Under the pieces are notes generated by a model. It did no database searches. It had not been told where the DNA came from and worked only from the letters and a program-made list of their open reading frames with translations. A program made the position numbers and the translations under genes. From assembly GCF_015595035.1 (NCBI RefSeq), contig NZ_JADNRN010000001.1, forward strand, positions 434,001 through 498,000: a stretch of 64,000 nucleotides of DNA, written 5' to 3'. How positions within the stretch are numbered: the first letter of the stretch is position 1; each line of letters starts with the position of its first letter. This DNA comes from Marinibium conchae. Lineage in GTDB: Bacteria; Pseudomonadota; Gammaproteobacteria; Enterobacterales; Alteromonadaceae. Below, piece by piece: positions 47,135 through 55,722 of this stretch.

Positions 47135-49771
47135 CTATTTGCCCCTTAACTGAGGGAAACGTATAAACAAGTGTTTAAACTCTCGCCGAATTGAATATTG
47201 TTTGAGGAAGTGCCACGCCGCTAATACGGGGCTGAAAGCCTTGGTCTGGTAAGACAAGCTGAGTGTTGGTTCACCTATATTTGCGCTTTCAACATGCTGA
47301 TGGTAAAGGTGAAAATCGTCGTTGGCGTTTTGCATCAACAAGGCCAAAATGCGGGTGTATTCTTTCTCTTCGCTTTGGCTGAGCTTTTTCTCAACAAAGC
47401 GTTGAATTTCGTTTATTTTATCTTGCATTTGTTCTCGAAGTTCATCGTTTTCAGCGTAGCCAATAGCAACTTTGAGAACCTGCACTTTGCGCAAATCTTG
47501 AGCTGTCCAAGTGTCGTTGGGGTATTCTAATTTGTCGCTGTTGTGCAGATATACTTGTTCATGTTTGGCTATGTAGCTTGCGTAGTGCATAAAAGCACGC
47601 TTAATGTTGAAGTAATCTTGGCTAATGCCGTAGTCGCTCTCACAACGCCACAAAAACTTGGCTACGGATTGCATAAATACAATGTAATACCATGTATTTT
47701 CAATATCGCCGAAATTGCGATCTGCTATATCATCGTCAGCACTAAAGGTATTGAGAATAACCGACGACGCGTTTTCCATGTATTCTTTATTAGCACTTAC
47801 GTCGAAGCTATCGAGCAAGGCATTTACGTAATTCGCCACACCTCGGTCGAGCGGATATTTTCCGTTGAGCGGATTGCGCACAATGGCTTTGTTGCGATAC
47901 TGCAAAAGCGTTCCTAGCACGGTGCCATCGCCTTCGAAAAAGTAGCTTATCCAAGTAGTGAGTTGCAACACTGCGGCTTTGGCCTTTTCGCAGCCACTAA
48001 GGTGATAATACAGCGCTAAACCACTGGTGTAGCAATGATGGCTACCAGGTCCGCCACCGCCGGCATGATCCTCATATACACCTGTTTGTTGGCGTTTAGA
48101 ATAGGTTCTATGCGTGGCTGTTTCAGCCTCAACGTAATGGTCGGTGTGCCAAAAAAGGCCACCGTTATATTCTTTTTTGTCTTGTTCAGTGTGGTAGATG
48201 TCGATATTTACGATGTGATCGTATAGGTCGTCGGCAAGGGTTTTCCAGTTGTCGTTACCGCTGAGCAGCCATTGCTTTAAGAACCCAAATAGTGGGTCGT
48301 ATTGGTTGTTGTAGTGCGACACAAAAATATCGTCACCGCTGTGATTGGCAGCCTCATGATCAGCATAAAGATCGCCGAAGTTTCGCCAACCATATTCATC
48401 CAAAGCCTCACGTTTTGCAAAAAAGTGCTGTTTGCCACTTAAGCCTAACTCAATAATATTGGCCAGCGCTGAACCAGTTTCGGGTGTTTTTAACCATGGT
48501 ATGGCGTTTGAATCGCTAAATAGCTCAGTATTTGGCTTTACAGTGACTTCACGGGCACTTGCGTTAGCTACGTGATCTTCTTGCTCGCTGATAGCTTGGT
48601 CTGAAGCCTTGTTTTCATTATCTTTGTTTTCAAAAGCTGTGCTATCAAAACATAAGCGTAATTTATGAGACTTCTTTTCACCCGGCTGTAGCTCGACAGC
48701 AGCGCTTTCATTTGCTCCTGCGAAATTAATAGATAACTCGCCTTCGCCCGCGCGAATTTGAATAGGAAATTTCTGCCAAAGTTTCTCAATGGCTACTTCC
48801 AGTGTTTGTTGTCTGTTTTTTAAATAGATAAGTGGATTGGGGCGATCAAGTCGATAACTGTGGGTTGAGTCGTTCGCCCGTTCAATCAGCAAAGCTCCTC
48901 GTTCGCCAATATCAACTTTTCCCTCATGATTAACATGATTTTTCGATTGCCAATTGTCTCCGCCGCTATTGTCGGTGCTCAAGTTCCAGTAATCGAAGGC
49001 TTTCAATTCTGTAGTGTTTGAGCGCTCGCTACTGCAATATAAGCTAGCGTTTGGCATCTCAATGACTAAACCAAACTCACGAAGATGAAGGCTATTCTCG
49101 TTACCTAAGTCCCATTGCCCGCCTTTTTGCACTATCGCTTGTGGATTGTGCGCGGTAAGGTTTATATCAAGCGTGTTATGGGCATGATCAAGTACGAACT
49201 TCAATTCAATATTTAGGCTTTTGCTACTGTACTTATCGCCCACGGAGAAAGTTTGTTCAAGCTCAGAAAAAAGCGCTTGGCCGCTTGCAGAGTGCCTAGT
49301 GAGTTGCTGTGAATGAGTGAGTTGGCTTGTGTATTGATTGTTCGAAAAGCTAAGTAGCGGCCTGATGTGTAGCCCTTGCTTAGAGTTTGTGTGTTGCCTA
49401 ATGTTTAAAAACTGCGTTGATGATACCGCGAGCTCTACCTTGGCCGATTTCAACAAAATATGCTGATCGTGCACAAGGGCGCAATTAATTTTTCGAGTGG
49501 TATTTGCCTTGCGAGTATTAAGGTAATAGTCAGCAAGTTTGCTTTGGTCATCAAAATGGCTTGTTTCGCTGTAGCCCTTAATAAGGCACCAACGCACAGA
49601 CTTATCTTGCCACAGCGACTTCACACTGATTTGTGCTGCCACTTCCTCGCCCGATTGCGTAATCAGACCGAAGCTTTGCCCAAGGAAGAATTGACCTTTT
49701 GGCAGGGGTACGCCCACGCTGAATGCCTGTGAACCAGCACATGCAGCCTGTAAGCTAAAAACGTGTGTCAT
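47135..49771 (-). CDS. PcRGLX/YetA-like protein (putative glycan lyase or hydrolase)
   Basis: This 878-aa protein has an N-terminal beta-rich domain (FSVGVPLPKGQF; SVRWCLIKGYSE), a central beta-sandwich region and a large C-terminal part rich in helices and Trp/His. The C-terminal part includes GGLFWHTDHYVEAETATH and HAGGGGPGSHHCYTSGLALYYHLSG, like an alpha/alpha toroid. The order matches my memory of the PcRGLX/YetA rhamnogalacturonan-lyase-related family. No signal peptide is visible, so a cytoplasmic or non-classical location is implied. Translational packing with GT genes suggests action on the EPS itself. Confidence 0.6.
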   Translation of the reverse strand: MTHVFSLQAACAGSQAFSVGVPLPKGQFFLGQSFGLITQSGEEVAAQISVKSLWQDKSVRWCLIKGYSETSHFDDQSKLADYYLNTRKANTTRKINCALVHDQHILLKSAKVELAVSSTQFLNIRQHTNSKQGLHIRPLLSFSNNQYTSQLTHSQQLTRHSASGQALFSELEQTFSVGDKYSSKSLNIELKFVLDHAHNTLDINLTAHNPQAIVQKGGQWDLGNENSLHLREFGLVIEMPNASLYCSSERSNTTELKAFDYWNLSTDNSGGDNWQSKNHVNHEGKVDIGERGALLIERANDSTHSYRLDRPNPLIYLKNRQQTLEVAIEKLWQKFPIQIRAGEGELSINFAGANESAAVELQPGEKKSHKLRLCFDSTAFENKDNENKASDQAISEQEDHVANASAREVTVKPNTELFSDSNAIPWLKTPETGSALANIIELGLSGKQHFFAKREALDEYGWRNFGDLYADHEAANHSGDDIFVSHYNNQYDPLFGFLKQWLLSGNDNWKTLADDLYDHIVNIDIYHTEQDKKEYNGGLFWHTDHYVEAETATHRTYSKRQQTGVYEDHAGGGGPGSHHCYTSGLALYYHLSGCEKAKAAVLQLTTWISYFFEGDGTVLGTLLQYRNKAIVRNPLNGKYPLDRGVANYVNALLDSFDVSANKEYMENASSVILNTFSADDDIADRNFGDIENTWYYIVFMQSVAKFLWRCESDYGISQDYFNIKRAFMHYASYIAKHEQVYLHNSDKLEYPNDTWTAQDLRKVQVLKVAIGYAENDELREQMQDKINEIQRFVEKKLSQSEEKEYTRILALLMQNANDDFHLYHQHVESANIGEPTLSLSYQTKAFSPVLAAWHFLKQYSIRREFKHLFIRFPQLRGK

Positions 49772-49807
49772 TTGCGTATGTCATTTTGTGGTTTCATTTA
49801 CCTGGGG

Positions 49808-50989
49808 CTAGTGTTGGCCCTGAGAGCTAGTGTCGCTTGTTTTTTCAGCGCGTAAGTATAGTTTTTTCTTGAGCAATATATAAGTCTTTTTTATGCTGCG
49901 GGCAAAGCTAATTAACCAAGTTTTGCGTTCAGCTTGAACGTGATAAACAGGATAATGATGGGTCGACATTTGTTCTTTATAGCGGGCTCTGCCGGCCAAG
50001 AAGTCATAACGAGCGTAGCCCGCTGCATTTAAATACTCAATCGCGGCATAATGCGCACTTAGGCCTGGCTTGCATTTGTTTCCTAGGTCGAAGCTTTCAA
50101 GCGCCGACAGATAAAACAAAGCATCTTGTTTTTGTATCATGATGTAGAGATAAGCGAGCAGTGTACTACCAGCAGTCACTTCCAATATATCGAAACCTTT
50201 TCCCGCTTCGAACATATTGTCGTGAAAGGCCGTAAATGCGGGGTTGTTAAAGCCGCTACCAAATTCGCTGCTTCCCCAACGCTCTTTGTGTAAATACTTA
50301 AGCTTTTCAATACATGGTATAGCTTGGCTTGGGCTCATGTCGTGTTGTAGCGAACGAACTGAAATTGGTCCAAAAGTGTGTTCAAGTAGCTTATTTGAGC
50401 GTTTCACCGCTGCGCGCGTGTTCTTTGATAACTGGTCTAAGTAATTGTTGTTACCTAAGCTCACAAACTGACTATCTTCTTTCGTAATATCCACAGTTAA
50501 GTCGGCATAGTGCCAATGCTCACTGAGTGCATTGTGTACGACGATGCGATGGAAGCGTTTGCGTTTACTCAACTTATGACACATGGCTTCAATTACTTTA
50601 TCGCGCAGCTTGTTAACACAAATAGCGTCGTTATGCTCTATCCACACCTGATCGCTCAGGTGGTCGCCACTTTGATTAAGATAATAGCTGTCACCTACAA
50701 GCTGTGTTTTTCGCCCCCAAAAAGCGAAGCCTACCAGTTGCTGTTTGTTCTGAGTTAGCTTGTGGCTTGCAGTGTGATGGGCTGTTTCAACGCTTTTAGC
50801 AGTGCTGTAACAACAAAGCAGAAGGGGGCGTTGCTCTATGCTACGAAGCCAGTTAATAAACCACTGCGAACTTAAAAAGTAATTGGTACTTAGTTCATCG
50901 TCAGGGTAGTGCTGCTCAAGCTCTGAGAAAAGCGCTGCTACGTCTTCAAGCTCGTATTGATGAACAATCTTAACTTCAATTGGCGACAT
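49808..50989 (-). CDS. GNAT/FemAB-like acetyltransferase (BioF2-like domain)
   Basis: This 393-aa protein has a double GNAT-type fold. The central NNYLDQLSKNTRAAVKRSNKLLEH and the later LSAHYAAIEYLNAAGYARYDFLAGRARYKEQM match the acetyltransferase_6 (CelD/BioF2) pattern. It would acylate a sugar-nucleotide or lipid-linked sugar. It sits 18 bp after the TIGR03694-type gene in the minus-strand operon. Confidence 0.75.
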   Translation of the reverse strand: MSPIEVKIVHQYELEDVAALFSELEQHYPDDELSTNYFLSSQWFINWLRSIEQRPLLLCCYSTAKSVETAHHTASHKLTQNKQQLVGFAFWGRKTQLVGDSYYLNQSGDHLSDQVWIEHNDAICVNKLRDKVIEAMCHKLSKRKRFHRIVVHNALSEHWHYADLTVDITKEDSQFVSLGNNNYLDQLSKNTRAAVKRSNKLLEHTFGPISVRSLQHDMSPSQAIPCIEKLKYLHKERWGSSEFGSGFNNPAFTAFHDNMFEAGKGFDILEVTAGSTLLAYLYIMIQKQDALFYLSALESFDLGNKCKPGLSAHYAAIEYLNAAGYARYDFLAGRARYKEQMSTHHYPVYHVQAERKTWLISFARSIKKTYILLKKKLYLRAEKTSDTSSQGQH

Positions 50990-51007
50990 CCATTCCCCCC
51001 TATGTCC

Positions 51008-51826
51008 TTATAGTTTTTGAGCATACAGACTTTTTCGAATGTTCTCCAACATACATTCAAATCCTGAGTCGAGATTAGCGAACAGTAAATCTGAGTTAAT
51101 GTAGTGCGGAGCGCGTTTTCCATGGTAGTCAGTGATGGGGCCAATTTGTTTAAATTTAATGCCTACAAGAGCTAAATTTCTGGCTAATTGTGGCTCTAAC
51201 ATCACAAATGCATGCTTTTTATTCAATTTTAAGCACATTGCCGCGGCTGAAAAGTACAAACCAACGGCAATGAAAGGAAAGCAGCGTAATTCGTTATCTT
51301 CGTCGACGTCGTCGTTAAATGAGCCGGTGGCTGCACCGCTGACTTGGTCGCTCACACGACGCCTAAATTCGAGAGGCACTGCCAATCGTGAAATCTCACA
51401 AATGTCATCGCGATTAAAGTTTTCAGGCAAGAATTTGGCATTGAGTATTTTATCCTGACAGAATACTTCAATGGGCAGTTTTTCACTCTCATCACGCGGA
51501 CAAATAATTCTTACCGTTCCTGCGTACTGCCTGCTTTTGATATGTTGTATTAAGGCATGAAAAGCATAATTATCGAAAGTATCAGTCTCTAATTCATCAT
51601 CGCGCAAAGGCTCATAGCTTAACTCTTCACAGTAGACCTTGTGCCTCAGTCTGAATACGATATCTTTCTTAAAGTCACTGTTTGCGATCACTGGTCGAAG
51701 GAAAGTCGCAAAGTGCAAGCTGACCTCTTGAGCTTCTTTTACACTTTGATGTTCAGACCATCTCCTTTTTAATTTTCCAATGATGCCACTGGGAAGGAGA
51801 GTTTGTGCGGTTTTTTCTAACAACAT
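51008..51826 (-). CDS. PEP-CTERM/exosortase-associated acyltransferase (TIGR03694 type)
   Basis: This 272-aa GNAT-fold protein is related to acyl-homoserine-lactone synthases. VFRLRHKVYCEELSYEP near residue 58 and ICEISRLAVPLEFRRR near 150 are the group hallmarks. Family members occur with XrtA but have no demonstrated product. It is the first gene of the operon that runs to the FemAB-like gene, with a 130-bp spacer upstream. Confidence 0.85.
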   Translation of the reverse strand: MLLEKTAQTLLPSGIIGKLKRRWSEHQSVKEAQEVSLHFATFLRPVIANSDFKKDIVFRLRHKVYCEELSYEPLRDDELETDTFDNYAFHALIQHIKSRQYAGTVRIICPRDESEKLPIEVFCQDKILNAKFLPENFNRDDICEISRLAVPLEFRRRVSDQVSGAATGSFNDDVDEDNELRCFPFIAVGLYFSAAAMCLKLNKKHAFVMLEPQLARNLALVGIKFKQIGPITDYHGKRAPHYINSDLLFANLDSGFECMLENIRKSLYAQKL

Positions 51827-51956
51827 ATATTCTACTTATTCGAGTGATTAGCTTCGAGCTTGTAATTTCACCTAGCGGGCGGAATATATCAAAGTGAAGA
51901 GTATTCTTCGTATATAAACTCGCGAGGAATGTATCTTTTCTTATACTTTTATTCGG

Positions 51957-52724
51957 TTAAATATTGAGAACAAGCTTAATATTGGCCATCCACACATAAA
52001 TGGCTCTGCGGCTCTCTTCCAGCGCCCCTAGTTTGGGAAACCCCGGGAGGTAGGATATTTTACCTAAGCCGTTGTGCTCCACTGGAATAAAGATAAAAGG
52101 CTTAACGTCGTTGCTGGCAACTAGGGCTTTGAGTCGTTTTCCATGGCTGGCCGACGATACGATGGCAAGAAACTCAGTGAGCTGATAGCTTGGATGCTGT
52201 TGAAGATGATAGAACTCTTCTTGAGTATTACTGCCCTGATTGATTTCGATAATGTCGTTTGAGTTTACCCCCAACTCAACCAAGAAAGCCTTTGCCTTTG
52301 ATGCATAGCTAAAGCTTTTATCACTGCCAAAGCGCCCGCCTGTAACGATGATCTTGGTGGGTTTGTAGCGGTACATTTGAGCTGAATGGACCAAACGCTG
52401 CAAAGCGCAATTATTCCATTTGCTAACGGATGGTAAGCCTTCTGCGTTGAAGTGACCACAGCCTAGTACCCAAATCGCGTCGGCAGAATGCCATGCTGCA
52501 TTCTCAATAGTGATCGGCGGGTGTGCTTTTTCAATAGAGGAGATTAACCAAGCACTGAAAAATGGTTGAGAGCAGAGGTAAAGCCATAAAAGCAGGACCC
52601 CAACTGAGTATCGGTGAGTCATTTTTTTGATAATATTGAATTTCTTCAATAGGCTAAATATGCCAATAAGCACTAAGCTATGGTTAATTGGCGATACTAA
52701 AATATGGGCGAATTCGTTGATCAC
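51957..52724 (-). CDS. YdcF/ElyC-like envelope protein (DUF218)
   Basis: This 255-aa protein has two N-terminal membrane segments (about 12-28 and 40-60) and a periplasmic DUF218 domain (AIWVLGCGHFNAEGLP; KIIVTGGRFGSDKSFSYASKAKAFLVELGV). Relatives such as ElyC affect undecaprenyl-phosphate carrier use and envelope integrity, which fits a place beside EPS genes. It starts with GTG and is divergent from the protease gene. Confidence 0.82.
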   Translation of the reverse strand: MINEFAHILVSPINHSLVLIGIFSLLKKFNIIKKMTHRYSVGVLLLWLYLCSQPFFSAWLISSIEKAHPPITIENAAWHSADAIWVLGCGHFNAEGLPSVSKWNNCALQRLVHSAQMYRYKPTKIIVTGGRFGSDKSFSYASKAKAFLVELGVNSNDIIEINQGSNTQEEFYHLQQHPSYQLTEFLAIVSSASHGKRLKALVASNDVKPFIFIPVEHNGLGKISYLPGFPKLGALEESRRAIYVWMANIKLVLNI

Positions 52725-52794
52725 GGTAGGCTTGTTTGGTATTTCACAGTTAATTCGATATGCTATACGATTAACGGACTAAAGAATACCTACG

Positions 52795-53604
52795 ATGTAT
52801 AAAAGAAGCCTTAACTCAATCTACAAACCTTACTTGTTTTTACTTGCAGTGCTAGTGGTCTTGTTTAGCAGCAAGCTTAGTGCTCAGGATACGCAGGCTA
52901 AAACTAATCTAGTTGACAGTATCAAACTGGTTAAGCCGTCGATAGTTGGTATTGCGAGGTATACACCTATTGACGCCAAAGCGCCTGTTATTTTGGGCAC
53001 AGGCTTTGTGGTGGCCGATGGGAAGCACATTGTTACCAATTACCATGTCGTGTCAAAAGAACTCGACAGTAAGAAAGTGCAGCATTACGTTGCGCTCAGT
53101 GGAAAGGGCGCAAACCCGAAAATTCATATCATGACAATTAAAGCGGTTGATCCGGTTCACGACCTTGCTTTACTGAGTATTGAAAAGAGCTTGCCAGCGT
53201 TAGCATTGGCAGGCGATGAATTAATAGACGATGGAACGTCAGTATTTTTTACAGGCTTTCCAATTGGCGCTGTATTGGGTTTATATCCGGCCACTCATAC
53301 CGGTATTATCGCGGCTACAACCCCCGATATTAACCCTGCAAAAAACGCGAGTGAACTTACAGTGCAGATGCTCAATAGGCTCCAAAAGCCCTTCTATATC
53401 TATCAGTTAGATGCAACGGCTTATCCTGGGAACAGTGGTAGCCCCTTAGTGAATCAAGATACGAATGAGGTAATCGCGGTGATTAACAAAGTGTTTGTGT
53501 CGGAAGGAAAAGAGTCGGCGCTAACTAATCCAAGCGGTATTACTTACGCAATACCTATTCGGGAGCTAAGAAAGCTAGCCAAAACAGTAGATATAACGCT
53601 ATAA
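52795..53604 (+). CDS. Exported trypsin-like serine protease
   Basis: This 269-aa protein has a signal peptide (hydrophobic 14-29, cleavage near LSA-QD) and a trypsin/S1C-like domain. The triad is complete: His in IVTNYHVV (about 82), Asp in DPVHDLALL (about 123), and Ser in YPGNSGSPLV (about 222). There is no PDZ domain, unlike DegP/DegS. Position between YdcF and the kinase operon hints at a role in envelope or EPS-linked protein processing, which is inference. Confidence 0.85.
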   Translation: MYKRSLNSIYKPYLFLLAVLVVLFSSKLSAQDTQAKTNLVDSIKLVKPSIVGIARYTPIDAKAPVILGTGFVVADGKHIVTNYHVVSKELDSKKVQHYVALSGKGANPKIHIMTIKAVDPVHDLALLSIEKSLPALALAGDELIDDGTSVFFTGFPIGAVLGLYPATHTGIIAATTPDINPAKNASELTVQMLNRLQKPFYIYQLDATAYPGNSGSPLVNQDTNEVIAVINKVFVSEGKESALTNPSGITYAIPIRELRKLAKTVDITL

Positions 53605-53673
53605 TCTGTCGATATTTTTTGCACTACGCATAGGCATCTTCACATAAATCTAGTTGAAACAAAGGTTTATATT

Positions 53674-53690
53674 TTGGTGTGAATATTGCA
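53674..53690 (+). promoter_or_regulatory. Predicted sigma-54 promoter before the Tat-protein/kinase operon
   Basis: TTGGTGTGAATATTGCA has the invariant GG (53676-53677) and GC (53688-53689) separated by exactly 10 bp. It has a full TTGCA -12 element and TTGG at -24. The expected start site is about 75 nt before the ATG at 53774. Confidence 0.6.
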
Positions 53691-53773
53691 TCAAGCTAGT
53701 ATTACAGCAACTTTTTGCTAGCACGCAATAAAACGTGCAATCAGAGCAGTCATTTTTAGTAGGTGGTTTTCAA

Positions 53774-54544
53774 ATGGAAGACAAAAATTCAAATTTACCC
53801 ACGGACACTGGGCTTGAGAAAACACAAAGCAGGCGTAAGTTTTTAACTCGCGCTTCTTCTGGTGCTTTACTAGCGACAATTCCTAGTAAATCCGTATGGG
53901 CAACGATGAGCTCGAACAGTATAGCGGCCTCTGGTCACGGCTCTGATTTTGCGGGTGGCAAAGCCATGCATTTGAAAAAGCCTCATCACTGGGTTGATAC
54001 TGGAGTGCCAGAATTAACTGACAAGTACGAGCGTATTTGTGGCGGCGTGCCTTACGTGGGCGGCAACTTTGGTACTTGCTTAGGATCTTCAAAAAACAAG
54101 ATTCAACTTTGCCACATACTGGGTGACTGGAACGAAATAAAGAGCTTTGTTAAAACGCTCTTTATCCGCAAATCCAATGGCTCAAAAATTTATGCTAGAG
54201 TCGTAAATAAAGTGATTAATGGCACGCGTTACAGAATTAAGTTCCCGAAAAACACTAGCGGTGACTATGAATACTTCACCAAAAATGAGGTGTTAGAAGC
54301 CTTAGCCGGTGATCACGACCTTAACAAGCTTATTGTTAGTGCATATCTTAATGCTTTGTATAGCGGCTCTCATCTGGGCATTCATTACCCAGTGGTAAAC
54401 TCATACAATGGCAACAGAACACCTTTCCAAAGTGCTGAAAGTTACATCAGAAAAATTCATCTTTCTGCACAGGGTAACCCAAGCCATACTCGTGAGGTTC
54501 TCAATAGTTTACATAACGACCCCAATTCATTCCGTACGGTATAG
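53774..54544 (+). CDS. Tat-signal protein of unknown function in the HprK-related operon
   Basis: This protein of about 256 aa starts with a twin-arginine signal (SRRKFLTRASSGALLA near residues 20-35; likely cleavage after VWA). The mature part has a few Cys (ERICGGVPYV, GTCLGSS, LCHILGDW) and no recognised domain; a middle YEYFTKNEVLEAL is helical. The ATG at 53774 has AGGTGG 8 nt upstream and is preferred to a GTG at 53735. It is the first gene of an operon with a PqqD-like protein and an HprK-related kinase, and could be their exported partner or substrate (inference). Confidence 0.75.
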   Translation: MEDKNSNLPTDTGLEKTQSRRKFLTRASSGALLATIPSKSVWATMSSNSIAASGHGSDFAGGKAMHLKKPHHWVDTGVPELTDKYERICGGVPYVGGNFGTCLGSSKNKIQLCHILGDWNEIKSFVKTLFIRKSNGSKIYARVVNKVINGTRYRIKFPKNTSGDYEYFTKNEVLEALAGDHDLNKLIVSAYLNALYSGSHLGIHYPVVNSYNGNRTPFQSAESYIRKIHLSAQGNPSHTREVLNSLHNDPNSFRTV

Positions 54545-54559
54545 AATAGGCTAGTTATA

Positions 54560-54832
54560 TTGAGCAAACCTATTAGTTCGACAAATAGTGGTCAATATAA
54601 AATTAAAGAAGGGATGCTTATGCATCCCTTTTTAGATGGCTCTGGAGTCGTTTTTTTCGACCCGGCTAAAACCACAATTAGCTCTTTGAATATTAGCCTA
54701 GATGCCTTTAATGTATGGTTAGATGCTCCAGATGAATTGCGTGAAGATGATAGAATGCGTTTTGACACGCTTGTAAGACAAGGCTTTCTGGTGAAAAACA
54801 CCAGTGTAAACAGCAAGGCGGGTGACCCTTAG
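54560..54832 (+). CDS. PqqD-like protein of the HprK-related kinase A system
   Basis: This small protein of about 90 aa matches the PqqD-related peptide-chaperone group linked with HprK-related kinase A (TIGR04353): YKIKEGMLMHPFLDGSGVVFFDP then SLNISLDAFNVWLDAP and LVRQGFLVK. PqqD-like (RRE) domains bind leader peptides of modified peptides. The start is TTG at 54560 with a poor ribosome-binding sequence; ATGs at residues 19 and 21 would truncate the fold. The stop shares one base with the start of the kinase gene (TAGTG). Confidence 0.8.
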   Translation: MSKPISSTNSGQYKIKEGMLMHPFLDGSGVVFFDPAKTTISSLNISLDAFNVWLDAPDELREDDRMRFDTLVRQGFLVKNTSVNSKAGDP

Positions 54833-55722
54833 TGCAGCGCTTTCAGTTAACTATTCCACCCTTTGTATTTCAAATAGAAACTGATATTCCCGTGGTTATT
54901 GATAATGCAAGGCGCATTTACAAATCAGCCTTTATCGAGGATATCAACAACGACAATTATGTTGATTACTTTCTCAGCGCCACTTATTCCAATGGGGTTC
55001 GCCGCTTTTTTAGGCCGCAAGCTCGCTTTTTGTGCGACGACCGTGAACCTTTCAAACCCTTGCATGCAAACCAAGCTTTCGCAATGCTTGAGTGGGGGAT
55101 GAACTGGACTGTTGCCGCTCATGAACTCGATTATGCGATTGTGCATTCAGCCGTGCTTGCTAAAGAAGGCAAAGCAATCCTCTTCCCCGCACCGCCGGGT
55201 TCTGGAAAAAGTACCTTAACCTCGCATCTTTCGCAAAACGGCTGGCGTTTATTGTCTGATGAAATGGCACTAATCGACCCCACAACAATGCGAGTAAGGC
55301 CATTTGTTCGGCCTATATGCTTAAAAAATAGATCCATCGATTTAGCGAAAAAGTGGTTTCCCGAAGCCTGTTTCTCAACAGTTGCGGCAAATACGCACAA
55401 AGGCGATGTTATTCACATGGCAGCGCCGGATGATGCCGTAGCTGCGTGTAATGAAAGCGCTGAGATCGTAGGGGTGGTTTATCCAAATTACCGAGCCGAC
55501 ACAACACTCGATATTTACAAACTCAGCATGACCGAAAGCTTCATGCAGTTAGTTAGCAATTCGTTTAATTTTACGGTGGTAGGGAATGAGAGCTTCGACA
55601 CCATCACTAAGGTGATTGAAAAAGCCCAGCATTTTGAAATCTTCTATAATGATTTACACGAAGTGAATAGTTTTTTATTGGATGAAATTATCTCATCAAG
55701 TAAGGATGAGCATGAACATTGA
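54832..55722 (+). CDS. HprK-related kinase A
   Basis: This 296-aa protein is related to HPr kinase/phosphorylase. Walker A is PPGSGKST (about 121-128), preceded by AIVHSAVLAKEGKAILFPA. The catalytic acidic pair equivalent lies in LLSDEMALID (about 141-150). It lacks the N-terminal domain of true HprK, and no HPr or PTS gene is near. Relatives phosphorylate peptides such as some lasso peptides; the substrate here is unknown. It starts with GTG and is translationally coupled to the PqqD-like gene. Confidence 0.85.
   Translation: MQRFQLTIPPFVFQIETDIPVVIDNARRIYKSAFIEDINNDNYVDYFLSATYSNGVRRFFRPQARFLCDDREPFKPLHANQAFAMLEWGMNWTVAAHELDYAIVHSAVLAKEGKAILFPAPPGSGKSTLTSHLSQNGWRLLSDEMALIDPTTMRVRPFVRPICLKNRSIDLAKKWFPEACFSTVAANTHKGDVIHMAAPDDAVAACNESAEIVGVVYPNYRADTTLDIYKLSMTESFMQLVSNSFNFTVVGNESFDTITKVIEKAQHFEIFYNDLHEVNSFLLDEIISSSKDEHEH

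Noticed and set aside
54832-55722. True HPr kinase/phosphorylase controlling carbon metabolism
   Set aside because: The N-terminal HprK domain is missing and there is no ptsH or PTS gene nearby; the context fits the HprK-related A group.
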